Of a DNA stretch of 64,000 nt, positions 56,687 through 64,000 are shown one piece after another; position 1 is the first letter of the stretch, and the number at the start of each line of letters is the position of its first letter. The position numbers were made by a program, and so were the translations under genes. The DNA comes from DASXHD01 sp038239005 (GTDB lineage: Bacteria; Myxococcota_A; Polyangia; Polyangiales; Polyangiaceae). The notes under the pieces are model-generated. The model ran no database searches. It was not told where the DNA came from and saw only the letters and a list, made by a program, of their open reading frames with translations. The DNA is taken from NCBI GenBank assembly GCA_038239005.1, contig JBBSFE010000011.1, forward strand, positions 20,840 to 84,839, read 5' to 3'.

Positions 56687-57604
56687 TTAAAAGTGGCCTT
56701 GCAGGCCGATCTGGGCGCCGCTCGGCAGCGGCGAAAGGCTCGGCCATATCGCGGTCGTCTTGCGCGGCCGCGTGAACGTGACGATGGGTTTGAAGGCAAA
56801 TTGCGCTTGGATGATGCCGGTCAACGCAACCGCGCCGAGAGCGCCGAGGAGGATGAAATCCGCGGTGCGAATGTCCTGCGCGACGAGGGCGTATCGGTTG
56901 GCTTGGCTCTGCCGGAAATTCGTCGAACCAGGTCCTTCGAATGCCGCTTTGTATTGGTCGATGTAATAGCGGTACGGAAAAAATAGGACGCACGTCGCCG
57001 CGACCGCAGCCGCCTCGGTCGCGAGGAAGAGCCAGCCAAGCGCGTTTTGGTTGTTCTGAAACTGCCCGATACCGAACGGCAAGAGCGACGCCCACCGTGA
57101 GTTTTGCACGACGACCGTCTCTTGCGACGCGATCACCTCGAGCTCCGCGACGCGCGCCTCGAGCCGTGCCTTCTCCGCGGCCGCGCGCACCCGCGCAGCC
57201 TCGGCCGTTTGCGCTTGCTGCGACTGGAGCTGCTCGATCTCTTTCTTGAGGCGATCCTTTTCATTGATGAAGTCATAGAGAACGTCGGTTGGGTACGTGA
57301 GGACGTCGGCTTGGTATTGACCCTGCGTCTCGCGAATGACTTTTTCCCAGTGCTTGTGAGCTTCGTCCTTTTTGTTTTGTGCAAACTTCACGGCGCCAAG
57401 ACAGAACTCGGCCTCCGTAATGAGCTCTTTCGTCTTCAGCGTCCCGGTCGTTGGGTCGAGCATCGCCTCGAAGCGCGCGGACGCTTCCACGTAGTCTTTC
57501 TTGACGTACGCGACGCGCCCCTTTTCGAAGTCGGATTTTTCATCGGCGAGCGCAGACGTGGCCCAAACGAGGCACACCATCGCCGCTAACAGACGCACAC
57601 GCAC
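56687..57604 (-). CDS. TPR/coiled-coil exported membrane protein
   Basis: Protein of 305 residues with a signal peptide (MRVRLLAAMVCLVWATSALA), then a helical TPR-like part (DFEKGRVAYVKKDYVEASAR, KHWEKVIRETQGQYQADVL), a coiled coil (KDRLKKEIEQLQSQQAQTAE with AAEKARLEARVAELEV), and hydrophobic segments at about 180-205 and 250-268 (SLLPFGIGQFQNNQNALGWL resembles a small membrane family found with TPR domains). GTG start at 57604, with another GTG two codons later. Its stop precedes gcvP by 16 nt. Function unknown; a role in an envelope complex is possible. Confidence 0.7.
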   Translation of the reverse strand: MRVRLLAAMVCLVWATSALADEKSDFEKGRVAYVKKDYVEASARFEAMLDPTTGTLKTKELITEAEFCLGAVKFAQNKKDEAHKHWEKVIRETQGQYQADVLTYPTDVLYDFINEKDRLKKEIEQLQSQQAQTAEAARVRAAAEKARLEARVAELEVIASQETVVVQNSRWASLLPFGIGQFQNNQNALGWLFLATEAAAVAATCVLFFPYRYYIDQYKAAFEGPGSTNFRQSQANRYALVAQDIRTADFILLGALGAVALTGIIQAQFAFKPIVTFTRPRKTTAIWPSLSPLPSGAQIGLQGHF

Positions 57605-57644
57605 GGCTCACACGATCGCAGCCGCACTCACTTCAATCAAGCCC

Positions 57645-57995
57645 TCAGTTATTGGGCACTTGGCACGCGATCCACCGCATGATTGTCGCGCGTTCGGTCG
57701 TCGTGATTGTCGCCTGCGGAGGTCCGCTCTCGGGCACGGGCGGCATCGAGCACGTTTGCATGTCGGCCTCGACAAGGTTCGCCCAGTCGGCGACGTCTTG
57801 ATAATTCGTGAGCGGCCAGACGCCGGTGACGCCGTTGTGGCAGGCCTGATTGCAGGACTGATTGAGGATCGGGAGCACGTCGTTCTGGAAGCTCGGTGGC
57901 GGGCCGATGCATGTCGAAGCGTCGATTTGAACGCAGTCGCTCGCGTGCGAGCCGTCGCAGGCGATCACGAACAACGCCAAAAAAATGAGCTTCAC
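57645..57995 (-). CDS. Small lipoprotein with CX3CH motif
   Basis: Predicted 116-residue lipoprotein with signal peptide ending in FVIAC. The mature part, beginning near SDCVQIDASTC, has LPILNQSCNQACHNGVTGVW: C48-N-Q-A-C52-H53, a CX3CH variant of the cytochrome c heme motif, in a context ('h-L-x-x-x-C-x-x-x-C-H') similar to cytochrome-c-type domains. Two further cysteines lie at TCSMPP and IACQV. The GTG start at 57995 has AGGAG 7 nt upstream and overlaps the stop of the preceding gene as GTGA, so it is coupled to that lipoprotein and lies in the kinase operon. Heme attachment is unproven; the motif may be a disulfide instead. Confidence 0.65.
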   Translation of the reverse strand: MKLIFLALFVIACDGSHASDCVQIDASTCIGPPPSFQNDVLPILNQSCNQACHNGVTGVWPLTNYQDVADWANLVEADMQTCSMPPVPESGPPQATITTTERATIMRWIACQVPNN

Positions 57996-58678
57996 TCTAC
58001 GTCTCCTACGCCCGAATCGGTCTCCCAGTTCCAACCGACGCACGTTGCGTTCGGCAAGAGTAGTGTGAGCTTCTTTGCGAAAGCGTCCATCGCTTCGTCG
58101 AGATCGTCACCCAGATGCCTGAGATCGACCTGAGCCACGAGCTTGTGGAGCTCCACGGAAAAGAGCGACGCCGACAGCTCGAACAGGCGCTCCTCTTCGA
58201 CGACGGGGCGCGAGCCCGAGCCTAGGCCGGAGCCGCGCGTCATGCGACCACCCGCCATCGGGACGGGTCGCTGAACCGGACGCGCGCCGCCGTCGTGCGA
58301 CGACGGCAATTGCCTGTAGCTCATGAGGAGCAAAATATAGTCACCGGTTGCGCCCGACGCGACGCGCGTGAGGAGTGCGTCGTCGACGCCGTTTTCGCTG
58401 ATGTCGTGCGCGACCGACGATGCAAGCTCGGGGTTGGCTTCGCGCATGCGCGGGCCGTAGCCGACTTCGCAGCCATGACGCCCGAGCGCGGGGGCGATCT
58501 TCGATTCGAGCGCGGCCCATGCGGTGTCGCTCATCCTGCCATCGTGAAAGACGCCGAACACCGACACACGCGCGGCGCGCGGCGCGACGAACTCGGGCGC
58601 TTGCTCGACGCGCACCGTCGTTGCGGAGGCACACGCGGCAACCGCGACCGCAAGCATGAACGCGTGCCGAATCCGCAT
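57992..58678 (-). CDS. Small lipoprotein in kinase operon
   Basis: Predicted lipoprotein of 228 residues with signal peptide MRIRHAFMLAVAVAAC. The mature part (RVEQAPEFVAPRAARVSVFG, GRMSDTAWAALESKIAPALG, YILLLMSYRQL) has an alpha/beta character without a recognised domain. The ATG at 58678 is 2 nt after the kinase stop, and its TGA overlaps the GTG of the next gene (GTGA), so the three genes read as a unit. A long Gly/Ser/Arg-rich stretch (GGRMTRGSGLGSGS) lies before the C-terminal part. Function unknown; co-expression with a kinase suggests a signalling or envelope role. Confidence 0.7.
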   Translation of the reverse strand: MRIRHAFMLAVAVAACASATTVRVEQAPEFVAPRAARVSVFGVFHDGRMSDTAWAALESKIAPALGRHGCEVGYGPRMREANPELASSVAHDISENGVDDALLTRVASGATGDYILLLMSYRQLPSSHDGGARPVQRPVPMAGGRMTRGSGLGSGSRPVVEEERLFELSASLFSVELHKLVAQVDLRHLGDDLDEAMDAFAKKLTLLLPNATCVGWNWETDSGVGDVE

Positions 58679-58680
58679 CG

Positions 58681-60462
58681 TCAGAACTTTTCGACGTCCG
58701 TCTGATGCCCGGGCCGCACGTCGACTTTCTGGCGGTGCGTCGTCGGGTTGTTGCGATCGATCAACGTGACGAAACGATAGCTCGGGACGATGACGCTCAC
58801 AGGCCGCCCAACGCTCACGGTGATGCCCGGATATTCCTCGATGCCGAGGTTCACGTTTGCGTCGGCGTGCGAGACGACGATCGTGGCCTGCTTGATCTTG
58901 AGCTCGACGGAAATCGCGTCGTCGCGTTTTCCGGCGGCGATCGCTTTCGTCTGGGTTTCGCAGGCGTCGTCGGCACAGCCGAAGCGGAGCACGTGATCGC
59001 GTTCGTTGAGCGTGATCTTGTCGCCTGTGCTCTTGCGCTCGCCTTCGCCGTTGTCGATGGCGACCATCACGTTCGGCGGAACGAGCGTCAGCGTGATCGT
59101 TCGCTCGACTTTGACCGTCGCGGTGGGCGCCGTCGTGGTCAGAGCGATCGCGACGGACGCGGACGCGGACGCCGGCGCGGATGCAGACGCTGACGCCAAC
59201 GCCGACGCTGATGGCGTCGCCAACGCCGACGCGGTGCTCGTGTCGTTCGTCACGGGAAGCGGGTGCTGTCGATTCTTGATCACGCCCGTCAAAAAATACG
59301 CGGCGACCATCGTCACGACCGTGGCGAGCGCGAGCGGCCAAGCGCGCTGCAGCATGCGTCTTCTTGCGGCATCGCGTTGCATGCGCGCGACGATGCGTAA
59401 GAGCTGCGGATCGTTCGGCGCATACGCGAGCGCGCGGTTGTAGTCGGCGGCGGCGTCGAGCGCGCGCCCGTCTTTGCGCGCGATTTGAGCCAAATCACAC
59501 AGCTTGGCGATGGTGCGCTTCGTGTGGCCCGTTTTGTACCCTTCGGGGTCGTCGAAGTACGCCTCGAGCTCGCGCGATGGCGAGTCGATGCCGACGCGCC
59601 CGAGCTCCGAAATGAGAAGCTCGCGCATGACCGTCGCCGATTCGAGACGCTCCGAAGCATCGTGTGCAAGCGAGCGATCGAGGATGACACTGAGCCGCTT
59701 GCCGATGGTTGGCTGCTCCATCTCGGCCGACGGATACTGACCCTCGAGCACACGACGGAGAACTTGCGCCGGGTTCTGTCCTTCGAACGGCAAGTGCCCG
59801 ACCATCGCTTCGTAGAGCATTACGCCGACACCGAATACGTCTGCGCGTGCGTCGACTGCGCCGCCTTCGATTTGCTCGGGCGCCATGTGCGCGGGGCTGC
59901 CGAGGACTTGCCCCGTCGATGTGACGCCTTGCGCATCGAGCAGCTTCGCAATTCCAAAATCAGTGAGCTTCACGCGCACGCGATTGGGCGCGTCGGCCGA
60001 ACGTGAAGGCGTGTGCTCGATAAGGACGTTCTCCGGTTTGACGTCGCGGTGAATGACGCCCTCGGCGTGCGCATGAATGAGCGCTGCAAGGACATCGATC
60101 GCGATCGCAGCGGCGACCTCCGGCGGAAGCGGCCCTTCATCTTTGACGAGCTTCCGAAGCGTCGCGCCGCGAATGAGCTCGACGACGAGAAACTTTTCGG
60201 GATCGTCCTCGGCGGAGACGTCGAACACTTCGACGATGTTTGGATGTCGGAGCTTCGCGACGGCCTGCGCCTCCACGACGAATCGGTGCGCGACTTCGGC
60301 GGACTCGCGGAGGTGTGGGTGAATCACCTTCACCGCGACTTCACGTGCGAGGCGCTTGTCCATCGCGCGGTAAACCGTCGCCATTCCGCCGTGACCGATT
60401 TCTTCGATCACGTCGTACTTGGGGATGACGGGGAGACTGCGCGTGGGCGCCGAGGCGACCAT
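58681..60462 (-). CDS. Membrane Ser/Thr protein kinase with low-complexity linker
   Basis: PknB-like kinase of 593 residues. The kinase domain (about 16-285) has EIGHGGMATVYRA, Lys45 in VAVKVI, HRD (138-140) in VIHRDVKPENVL, DFG (168-170) in LTDFGIAKLL, and APEQI; it should be active. A helical stretch (about 315-365) leads to one membrane helix (about 375-395). Next is an Ala/Ser-rich linker (about 408-440) built from in-frame hexamer repeats, and a C-terminal exported domain of about 150 residues. Extracytoplasmic sensing is likely. ATG at 60462, 39 nt after the response-regulator gene's stop. Followed closely by two lipoprotein genes. Confidence 0.92.
   Translation of the reverse strand: MVASAPTRSLPVIPKYDVIEEIGHGGMATVYRAMDKRLAREVAVKVIHPHLRESAEVAHRFVVEAQAVAKLRHPNIVEVFDVSAEDDPEKFLVVELIRGATLRKLVKDEGPLPPEVAAAIAIDVLAALIHAHAEGVIHRDVKPENVLIEHTPSRSADAPNRVRVKLTDFGIAKLLDAQGVTSTGQVLGSPAHMAPEQIEGGAVDARADVFGVGVMLYEAMVGHLPFEGQNPAQVLRRVLEGQYPSAEMEQPTIGKRLSVILDRSLAHDASERLESATVMRELLISELGRVGIDSPSRELEAYFDDPEGYKTGHTKRTIAKLCDLAQIARKDGRALDAAADYNRALAYAPNDPQLLRIVARMQRDAARRRMLQRAWPLALATVVTMVAAYFLTGVIKNRQHPLPVTNDTSTASALATPSASALASASASAPASASASVAIALTTTAPTATVKVERTITLTLVPPNVMVAIDNGEGERKSTGDKITLNERDHVLRFGCADDACETQTKAIAAGKRDDAISVELKIKQATIVVSHADANVNLGIEEYPGITVSVGRPVSVIVPSYRFVTLIDRNNPTTHRQKVDVRPGHQTDVEKF
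59151..59232. repeat. In-frame hexamer repeats in the kinase linker
   Basis: About thirteen degenerate 6-bp units of the form GCGTNN (read on the minus strand) encode the Ser/Ala-rich linker of the membrane kinase. It is the coding counterpart of the intergenic GCGTNN arrays at 17875-17940 and 18467-18508. Such repeats can gain and lose units by slippage and so change linker length. Confidence 0.7.
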
Positions 60463-60501
60463 CTTTGTTTTCTCAGCTTATCAGGGAAGCCCTGGGGAGC
60501 G

Positions 60502-61977
60502 TCAGCTCTTGAGACCGAGCCGTTTGAGCCGGCTACGGAGCGTGCTCTCGGACAAACCGAGCGCTCGAGCCGCAGCGGATTGGTTGCCTCCATGACGGCT
60601 GAGCATTTGAGCGAGAATCGATTTTTCGAGCGAATCGAACGTCGTTCCTGCATCGGGCACGTCGAGGACGATGCTCTTCGCGCTCGGGGCGGGCGCCGGG
60701 CTCGATGCACCGGGCGCCGCGCGGGATTCCATGCGCTCGATTGTTTCGTCGCCGAGGCTCGGCGGGAGATCGAGGTCCTCGGGATCGATCTCGCGGCCCG
60801 CATGATAAATCGCGAGGCGCTCCATCAAGTTCGATAGCTCGCGCACGTTGCCCGGCCATGCGTGTCGCTCGAGCGCGCGCCAGGCGGCGTCGGTGACGCG
60901 CGGTTGGGCGCGACCCATGCGACGCGACGCGGCTTCGAGCATCGGCTGACCGATGCCACGCACGTCCTCGGGTCGATCGCGAAGCGGCGGCACCTGAATC
61001 GGCGCGACGGCGAGTCGATAATAGAGGTCGAGACGAAACTGCCCGGCCTTCGCATCGGCCAAGAGCTCACGATTGGTCGCGGCGATGATGCGGAGATCGA
61101 TCCGACGCGGCTCGCTGCCGCCGACCGGCCAAATCTCGCGCGACTCGAGTGCACGGAGAAGCATCGCTTGGAGCGACTGTGGCGCTTCACCGATTTCGTC
61201 CAAGAAAAGCGTGCCGCCATCGGCGAGCTCGAAGAGACCCCGACGCGAGCCGTGCGCGCCGGTGAATGCGCCTTTCACGTGCCCGAAGAGCTCGCTCGTC
61301 ATGAGCTCGGGCGGAAGCGCCGCGAGATTTTGCGCGACGAAGCGCCCTCTCTTTCGCGTGCTGCGATCGTGAATGGCTTGCGCGACGAGCTCTTTGCCGA
61401 CGCCAGTCTCTCCGATCAAGAGAACGTTCGCGTCGGTCGCGGCGACGGCGATCACTTGCTCGAGCACCTTCGCCATTGCGGGCGACGTCACGAGCAAACG
61501 CGGGCGCGGCGGCACGGCGCGTGTGACCACCTCGACCTCGACGCGAAGGTCGGCGTTGGCGACTCGAAGCTCGGCGACGAGCCTGCGATTTTCGAGCTCG
61601 AGCCGGCGCTGCTTACCGGCTTTGTCGATCGTGAGCTTGAGCTGCTCGCTGTCCCATGGTTTTTGCACGTACGCGAAGACGTGGCCGAGGTTCACGGCGG
61701 CCGCGAGGTCGTCGTGATCGCTGTAGCCCGTGAGCAAGATGCGTTGCACGTCGGGGTGCGCCTCGAACGAGCGCGCGAGAAGCTCGGAGCCCTTCATGGG
61801 GTCCATGCGCATGTCGCTGACGAGCACGTCGTACGATTCGGTCGCGAGCACCGCGAGTGCTTCCGCGCCGCCGGGTACCGTGCGAACAACGAAGTCGTTG
61901 CCGAAAACCGCGGCGAACACGTCGCGCACGTCGTCTTCGTCGTCCGCGTAGAGGACCTTCAGTTTTTCGTCTGCCAC
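60502..61977 (-). CDS. NtrC-type sigma-54-dependent response regulator
   Basis: Response regulator and bacterial enhancer-binding protein of 491 residues. The receiver domain (about 6-120) has the phospho-acceptor Asp55 in DVLVSDMRM and the conserved Lys in VQKPW. The AAA+ domain has Walker A GETGVGKELVAQ (189-200), the sigma-54 contact loop GAFTGA (236-241) and Walker B GGTLFLDEIGEA. A Fis-type helix-turn-helix is at the C-terminus (NQSAAARALGLSESTLRSRL). All key residues are intact, so it should activate RpoN promoters when phosphorylated; the partner kinase is not visible. The helical linker (about 122-150) after the receiver is typical of this subgroup. Divergent from a lipoprotein gene by 33 nt. 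Confidence 0.93.
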   Translation of the reverse strand: MADEKLKVLYADDEDDVRDVFAAVFGNDFVVRTVPGGAEALAVLATESYDVLVSDMRMDPMKGSELLARSFEAHPDVQRILLTGYSDHDDLAAAVNLGHVFAYVQKPWDSEQLKLTIDKAGKQRRLELENRRLVAELRVANADLRVEVEVVTRAVPPRPRLLVTSPAMAKVLEQVIAVAATDANVLLIGETGVGKELVAQAIHDRSTRKRGRFVAQNLAALPPELMTSELFGHVKGAFTGAHGSRRGLFELADGGTLFLDEIGEAPQSLQAMLLRALESREIWPVGGSEPRRIDLRIIAATNRELLADAKAGQFRLDLYYRLAVAPIQVPPLRDRPEDVRGIGQPMLEAASRRMGRAQPRVTDAAWRALERHAWPGNVRELSNLMERLAIYHAGREIDPEDLDLPPSLGDETIERMESRAAPGASSPAPAPSAKSIVLDVPDAGTTFDSLEKSILAQMLSRHGGNQSAAARALGLSESTLRSRLKRLGLKS

Positions 61978-62010
61978 CGCATTGGCAAGTTATCAGATAA
62001 AGTACGGACG

Positions 62011-62550
62011 ATGCGTTTCGCACGTCTCGTTTGCGTCGGGCTGATTGGTTGTGGCGGCGGTGAGGCCACGGTTCATGAAATTCCTTCAACGCCTACGTGT
62101 CCCGCTGGCTACTCGTGGAACGGCGCGGCGTGCACGGCCGTCGTCGTCGACACATCGTGTCCGGGCGGCACGCAGTTCGTTGCGGGTCGGGGTTGCGTGG
62201 CGGTCGTCGTTCAACCGGCGCAGCAGCAACCGCAAGGGGCGACCGTCGCGCGAACGGTGTGGGTCGAGCGAATGATCGAGCGACTTCCGCCCGCGCTCTG
62301 CACGCCCGCGAGCTTCTTTCGCAACTGCTTCACCGGCGTTGGCGAAGCCGAGTGCGTGAGCCTTTCGCGGCGTCTCACCGATTCGTGTCTTCGCGACGCG
62401 CGCCTTCCGCCGCAGTTCGACGAAGGCATCGGCGAGCGCGAGGGCACGAAAATCGGCACGTGCGTGGGTCTCGCCTTCGACGCCGACATGCGCGCGCGAA
62501 GTCGCGCCGTCGACTCGGCCGAGTGCCGCGACGTGAATCGCTGGAAGTAA
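62011..62550 (+). CDS. Cysteine-containing lipoprotein
   Basis: Predicted 179-residue lipoprotein with signal peptide ending in GLIGC (lipobox) followed by Gly-rich residues. CPAGYSWNGAACTAVVV and CPGGTQFVAGRGCVAVVV are two similar short cysteine-paired repeats, like a duplicated mini-domain. A second part (LPPALCTPASFFRNCFTGVG, ECVSLSRRLTDSCLRD) has further paired cysteines. I do not recognise a family. ATG at 62011, divergent from the response-regulator gene by 33 nt; it converges on the P-type ATPase gene with a 13-nt gap. Confidence 0.7.
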   Translation: MRFARLVCVGLIGCGGGEATVHEIPSTPTCPAGYSWNGAACTAVVVDTSCPGGTQFVAGRGCVAVVVQPAQQQPQGATVARTVWVERMIERLPPALCTPASFFRNCFTGVGEAECVSLSRRLTDSCLRDARLPPQFDEGIGEREGTKIGTCVGLAFDADMRARSRAVDSAECRDVNRWK

Positions 62551-62563
62551 CCACGCGCCCGAG

Positions 62564-64000
62564 CTACTTCGCGGTGCGGCGCGACATCGGGCCGAGAGAG
62601 TCGGCGAGGACGCCGCGGCGCTGAATCCACTTCAGCAGCTCTATCGCAGGAATGATCGAAGCCGAAAGGAGGAGCAGCACCATCCACTCGTAGCCGCCCA
62701 TCGGGAACGTGCGGAACACCGGGCGCAGGCTCGGAACGACGATCGCGACGAGGTGAATCGCGAGGCTCACGATGCTCGCGAGGATGAGCGCCTTCGGCAA
62801 AATCGGCCGGAGCGACAAGAACGACGCCGTGCCCGAGCGGCAGTTCACGGCGTGAAAGAGCGGCGAAATCGCGAGCAGCGAAAACGCAATCGAGCGCGCG
62901 CCTGCTGCGCCTTCGGGGACGGCATCGGTCGGCCACGGCCAGAGGTAACAAGCGATCGCGCACCCGCCCATCCAAATGCCGACGACCGAAATTCCGAAAT
63001 ACTCGCGCGACGTCAACAATCCCGTTTTGGCTTTGCGTGGGGCTTCGCTCATCTGAGAGTTGTCGGGCGGGTCGACGCCGAGCGCGAGCGCGGGCAACCC
63101 GTTGGTGACGAGGTTGATCCACAGAATCATGAGCGGCGTCAGCGGCGTGACGCGCGGAATGAACGACGCCACGAACACGGCGACGAGAAGGCCCGCGTTC
63201 GACGACAAGAGGAAGAAGATGAACTTCTGAATGTTGCGATAGATCGCGCGGCCTTCGCGCACGGCCTCGACGATGGTCGCGAAGTTGTCGTCAGCGATGA
63301 CCATGTCGGCGGCTTGGCGTGCGACGTCAGTGCCGTCTTTGCCCATCGCGACGCCGATGTGCGCTTCGCGGAGCGCGGGTGCGTCGTTGACGCCGTCACC
63401 GGTCATGGCGACGACGTGGCCGCGCGCTTTGAACGCGCGGACGATGCGGAGCTTTTGCTCGGCGGTGACGCGCGCGAAGACGCGTACCGAGTCGATCTGC
63501 GCAGCAAGGGCTTCGTCGTCGAGCTTCTCGAGCTCGCTGCCGCTGAGTGCGATCGCGCCTTCGTCCCACAAACCAAGCTCTTTGGCGATCGCCATGGCGG
63601 TCATCTTGTGATCGCCAGTGATCATCACCGCGCGCACGTGAGCGGCTGCGCACGCGGCGATGGCCTCTTTCACGCCTTCGCGCGGCGGGTCGATCATGCC
63701 GACGAGCCCAAGGAACGTGAGCTGCTCTTCGAGCTCGTCGTCCGTCGCGCTGCCGGGGGGAATGCTTGCGCGGTCGGAAAAGACGCGCCGCGCGACGCCG
63801 AGCACGCGCAAGGACTCGCTGCTCATACGCTCGGCCTCGGTCAAGATCTCGTGGCGTTTGGCTTCGTCGAGATCGTGCGTGCCGTCGTCCGTCGCGTAGT
63901 GCGAGCAGAGCTTCACGAGCACGTCGGCGCTGCCCTTGGCGTGCACGACTTTCTGTCCGTGATCGTCGAGCGCGAGCACCGTCATGCGCTTGCGATCGCT
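62564..64000 (-). CDS. P-type cation-transporting ATPase, N-terminal part outside window
   Basis: C-terminal 478 residues of a type IIA/II P-type ATPase (calcium- or sodium-type pump), an inner-membrane ATP-driven transporter. The visible frame is open to the right edge; the first residues SDRKRMTVL match the family's 'F-x-S-x-R-K-R-M-S-V' nucleotide-binding element. Then come MITGDHKMTAMAIAKELGL, VVAMTGDGVNDAPALREAHI (the hinge 'T-G-D-G-x-N-D-A-P-A-L') and the membrane part LMILWINLVTNGLPALALGV (the 'N-L-V-T-D' equivalent with Asn). The phosphorylated DKTG lies outside. The ion cannot be fixed by eye. Confidence 0.93.
   Translation of the reverse strand, partial: SDRKRMTVLALDDHGQKVVHAKGSADVLVKLCSHYATDDGTHDLDEAKRHEILTEAERMSSESLRVLGVARRVFSDRASIPPGSATDDELEEQLTFLGLVGMIDPPREGVKEAIAACAAAHVRAVMITGDHKMTAMAIAKELGLWDEGAIALSGSELEKLDDEALAAQIDSVRVFARVTAEQKLRIVRAFKARGHVVAMTGDGVNDAPALREAHIGVAMGKDGTDVARQAADMVIADDNFATIVEAVREGRAIYRNIQKFIFFLLSSNAGLLVAVFVASFIPRVTPLTPLMILWINLVTNGLPALALGVDPPDNSQMSEAPRKAKTGLLTSREYFGISVVGIWMGGCAIACYLWPWPTDAVPEGAAGARSIAFSLLAISPLFHAVNCRSGTASFLSLRPILPKALILASIVSLAIHLVAIVVPSLRPVFRTFPMGGYEWMVLLLLSASIIPAIELLKWIQRRGVLADSLGPMSRRTAK

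Overview
The window is high-GC chromosomal DNA, densely packed with genes, and looks like a member of the Myxococcota, most likely near the Polyangiales. This is an inference from gene content: many lipoproteins with Asp/Gly-rich linkers, three IgGFc-binding-type secreted proteins, two Ser/Thr protein kinases, a zinc-ribbon/TPR membrane protein, a PilY1 minor-pilin cluster and a sigma-54 activator. I see no rRNA, tRNA, CRISPR array or prophage.

Layout. 1-5064 (minus): a membrane block of an antiporter-like protein (cut by the window edge), an MscS-type channel, a Wzx-like flippase and a LysE-type exporter. 5152-16660 (minus): a long run of secreted proteins. At its upstream end is a type IV pilus minor-pilin operon (fimT-pilV-pilW-pilX-pilY1), nearly all joined by ATGA or TGATG overlaps and continuing into a small lipoprotein. 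Four-helix-bundle cassette: a 110-residue four-helix-bundle gene sits between two arrays of a degenerate GCGTNN hexamer, and this unit fills the gap between two convergent genes (17875-18508). 18513-24119: an RNase HII-like protein, a DksA-type regulator, uvrA and a Cys/Met-metabolism PLP enzyme. 24182-30653 (plus): the large zinc-ribbon/TPR protein, a RAYT-type Y1 transposase relative and a secreted alpha/beta hydrolase whose signal peptide lies in another frame.

30681-37466 (minus): rsmA, DUF58, MoxR and DUF4350 genes, a common grouping, here interrupted by a plus-strand IgGFc-binding-type gene. 37544-49975 (plus): a conserved-looking 58-residue protein, two coupled propeller-like secreted proteins, mutS, an EamA transporter and two tandem IgGFc-type lipoproteins, with very short gaps from 37774 onward. 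49976-50416 has no gene but holds a strong inverted repeat and an 18-bp direct repeat. 50417-53772: a Ser/Thr kinase fused to a macro domain, divergent from a lipoprotein with a heme-type CXXCH motif. 53785-61977 (minus): gcvP, a TPR/coiled-coil membrane protein, a regulator-kinase-lipoprotein group ending in a small CX3CH protein, and an NtrC-type activator. The window ends in a small lipoprotein and the C-terminal part of a P-type ATPase.

The most unusual items are the kinase-macro fusion (50417-51886), the repeat-flanked four-helix-bundle cassette (17875-18508), the RNase HII relative lacking one expected catalytic aspartate, and the repeated F-G-E-I/V-D-L motifs in the TPR protein. All functional calls are by motif reading; no database search was made.
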